Positions 7,810 to 8,800 of a stretch of DNA of 8,800 nucleotides are shown one piece after another. The stretch is taken from positions 1-8,800 of the forward strand of contig JANYAL010000113.1 of assembly GCA_025361325.1 (NCBI GenBank), in the 5' to 3' direction. A model generated the notes under the pieces. It was given only the letters and a program-made list of their open reading frames with translations. It did no database searches and was not told where the DNA came from. Numbering within the stretch: the first letter of the stretch is position 1; each line of letters begins with the position of its first letter. The position numbers were made by a program, and so were the translations under genes. Source of the stretch: Bacteroidota bacterium (GTDB lineage Bacteria > Bacteroidota > Bacteroidia > Chitinophagales > Chitinophagaceae).

Positions 7810-8800
7810 TTAATAATTAATCGTACTGATTTGTTGTTGGGCATGCAGGCTTTTTCCGGCTTTCGCAAATGACTGTTCCAGGTCGGCGATCAGGTCATCC
7901 GCTTCTTCCAGTCCCACGCTCAAACGGATAAGGCTGTCCGCCACACCTGCCGCCTTGCGTATATTGGCCGGGATGCTTTTATGCGTCATTTGCGCCGGGT
8001 GGCAGAGCAGGCTTTTTACTCCACCGAGGCTTTCGGCCAGTTTAAAGTAATGCGTACCGGTTACAAAAGCTGTGGCTGCGGCTTCGGTATCTTCCCGTAA
8101 TGTAAAGGAAACGATGCCTCCGAAGCCCCTGCTTTGTTTTTTGGAGATCTCATGATTGGGATGATGCTTCAGGCCGGGATAGAACACTTTATCAACTGCA
8201 GGATGGTTCACGAGGTATTCTGCGATGGCCTGTGCATTGCGGCAATGCTGCTGTACGCGGAGGTGCAGTGTCTCAATACCGCGTATCACCAGCCAGCTGT
8301 CGAAAGGGGCCAGTATGGCGCCACTGGCGTTCTGTATGAACCTGATCTTCTCACCCAGTTCTTTCTCGCGGGCCACCACCAGTCCGGCGATGAGGTCACT
8401 GTGCCCGCCCAGGTATTTGGTGGCGCTGTGTACCACCAGGTCGGCCCCCAGCGTCAGCGGTTGCTGGAGGGCGGGGGAGGCGAATGTATTGTCTACGCAG
8501 AGCAGGCAGCCATAGGCTTTGGCAATGCCCGCAATGGCCTGGATATCGCTCACTTTAAGTGTGGGGTTGGTGGGTGTTTCCAGCCAGATGAGTTTGGTGT
8601 TGGGGGTAATGGCATTCAACACATTTTCCACGCGGGTGGTATCGGTATAATTGATCTTGATCCCGAATTTCTCGTAGATATGGGTGAAGAGGCGGAATGC
8701 CCCGCCATAGATATCATCCACAGCCAGTATCTCATCACCGCTCTGTAATAGTTTTACAACGGCGTCTATGGCTGCCAGTCCGCTGCCAAAAGCGATGCCC
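7810..8800 (-). CDS. Cystathionine gamma-synthase / gamma-lyase family PLP enzyme, 5' end outside window
   Basis: The frame stays open to the window edge, so the true start lies beyond 8800; the GTG codon at 8719-8721 is internal, with GIAFGSGLAAIDAVV encoded upstream of it. 329 residues are visible and roughly 50-60 are missing by comparison with the family length. Present are the SGLAAI segment, VDDIYGG, the LETPTNPTLKV motif, Asp103 of the fragment (CVDNTFASP) and the PLP-binding Lys128 in HSATKYLGGHSD. The C-terminal ESLGGVKSLLCHPAQMTH and IRLSVGLEEADDLIADLEQ are gamma-synthase/lyase traits, not MetC beta-lyase. The enzyme either joins an acylhomoserine and cysteine into cystathionine (MetB) or cleaves cystathionine to cysteine. 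Its place beside metX favours MetB or a dual-function enzyme, but motifs alone do not decide, so no symbol is given. A short tail (KSLHAQQQISTINY) follows the family core. It is the first visible gene of the operon. Confidence 0.9.
   Translation of the reverse strand, partial: GIAFGSGLAAIDAVVKLLQSGDEILAVDDIYGGAFRLFTHIYEKFGIKINYTDTTRVENVLNAITPNTKLIWLETPTNPTLKVSDIQAIAGIAKAYGCLLCVDNTFASPALQQPLTLGADLVVHSATKYLGGHSDLIAGLVVAREKELGEKIRFIQNASGAILAPFDSWLVIRGIETLHLRVQQHCRNAQAIAEYLVNHPAVDKVFYPGLKHHPNHEISKKQSRGFGGIVSFTLREDTEAAATAFVTGTHYFKLAESLGGVKSLLCHPAQMTHKSIPANIRKAAGVADSLIRLSVGLEEADDLIADLEQSFAKAGKSLHAQQQISTINY

Noticed and set aside
8134..8748. 204-codon + strand open frame opposite the cystathionine enzyme gene
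   Set aside because: It is a mirror of a strongly conserved PLP enzyme and has no family features of its own.

Overview
The window looks like a chromosomal segment of a Bacteroidota bacterium, probably a Chitinophagaceae-like lineage. This is inferred from protein style: a DUF5117-type zinc metalloprotease, a homoserine dehydrogenase carrying YEAACCASMPIVRN, and starts without clear Shine-Dalgarno sequences. No rRNA, tRNA, CRISPR array or intact mobile element is visible.

Layout. Positions 1-594 (+) hold the C-terminal part of a protein that resembles the end of M1-type (gluzincin) aminopeptidases, followed by a tail domain I do not recognise. Positions 595-1258 are a 664-base stretch without a convincing gene. 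It contains a potentially structured segment (about 671-960), a 9-bp tandem duplication and a 10-bp direct repeat spaced 22 bp apart just before the next gene. Positions 1259-3781 (+) encode a secreted zinc metalloprotease with a complete metzincin motif. Positions 3782-4066 separate this gene from a convergent operon and carry a terminator-like hairpin plus an 11-bp triplicate repeat with an inverted copy downstream. From 8800 down to 4067 (- strand) four genes run in the order cystathionine gamma-synthase/lyase-type enzyme (5' end outside the window), metY, metX and hom.

How the genes work together. Hom makes homoserine from aspartate semialdehyde, MetX activates it by acylation (probably O-acetylation), and MetY replaces the acyl group with sulfide to give homocysteine. 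The fourth enzyme can either form cystathionine from acylhomoserine and cysteine (trans-sulfuration) or break cystathionine down. The cluster is therefore a methionine-precursor operon with genes for both direct sulfhydrylation and a cystathionine route. The operon promoter, and any SAM riboswitch, would lie beyond the right edge.

Composition changes along the window. Hand counts give 18/60 G+C at 241-300 and 36/60 at 2581-2640, so the left end may have a different history from the rest. I see no strong evidence for a wholly new system. The best candidates for a second look are the gene-less 595-1258 region, the unrecognised C-terminal domain of the first protein, and the repeat/inverted-repeat block between the convergent genes.
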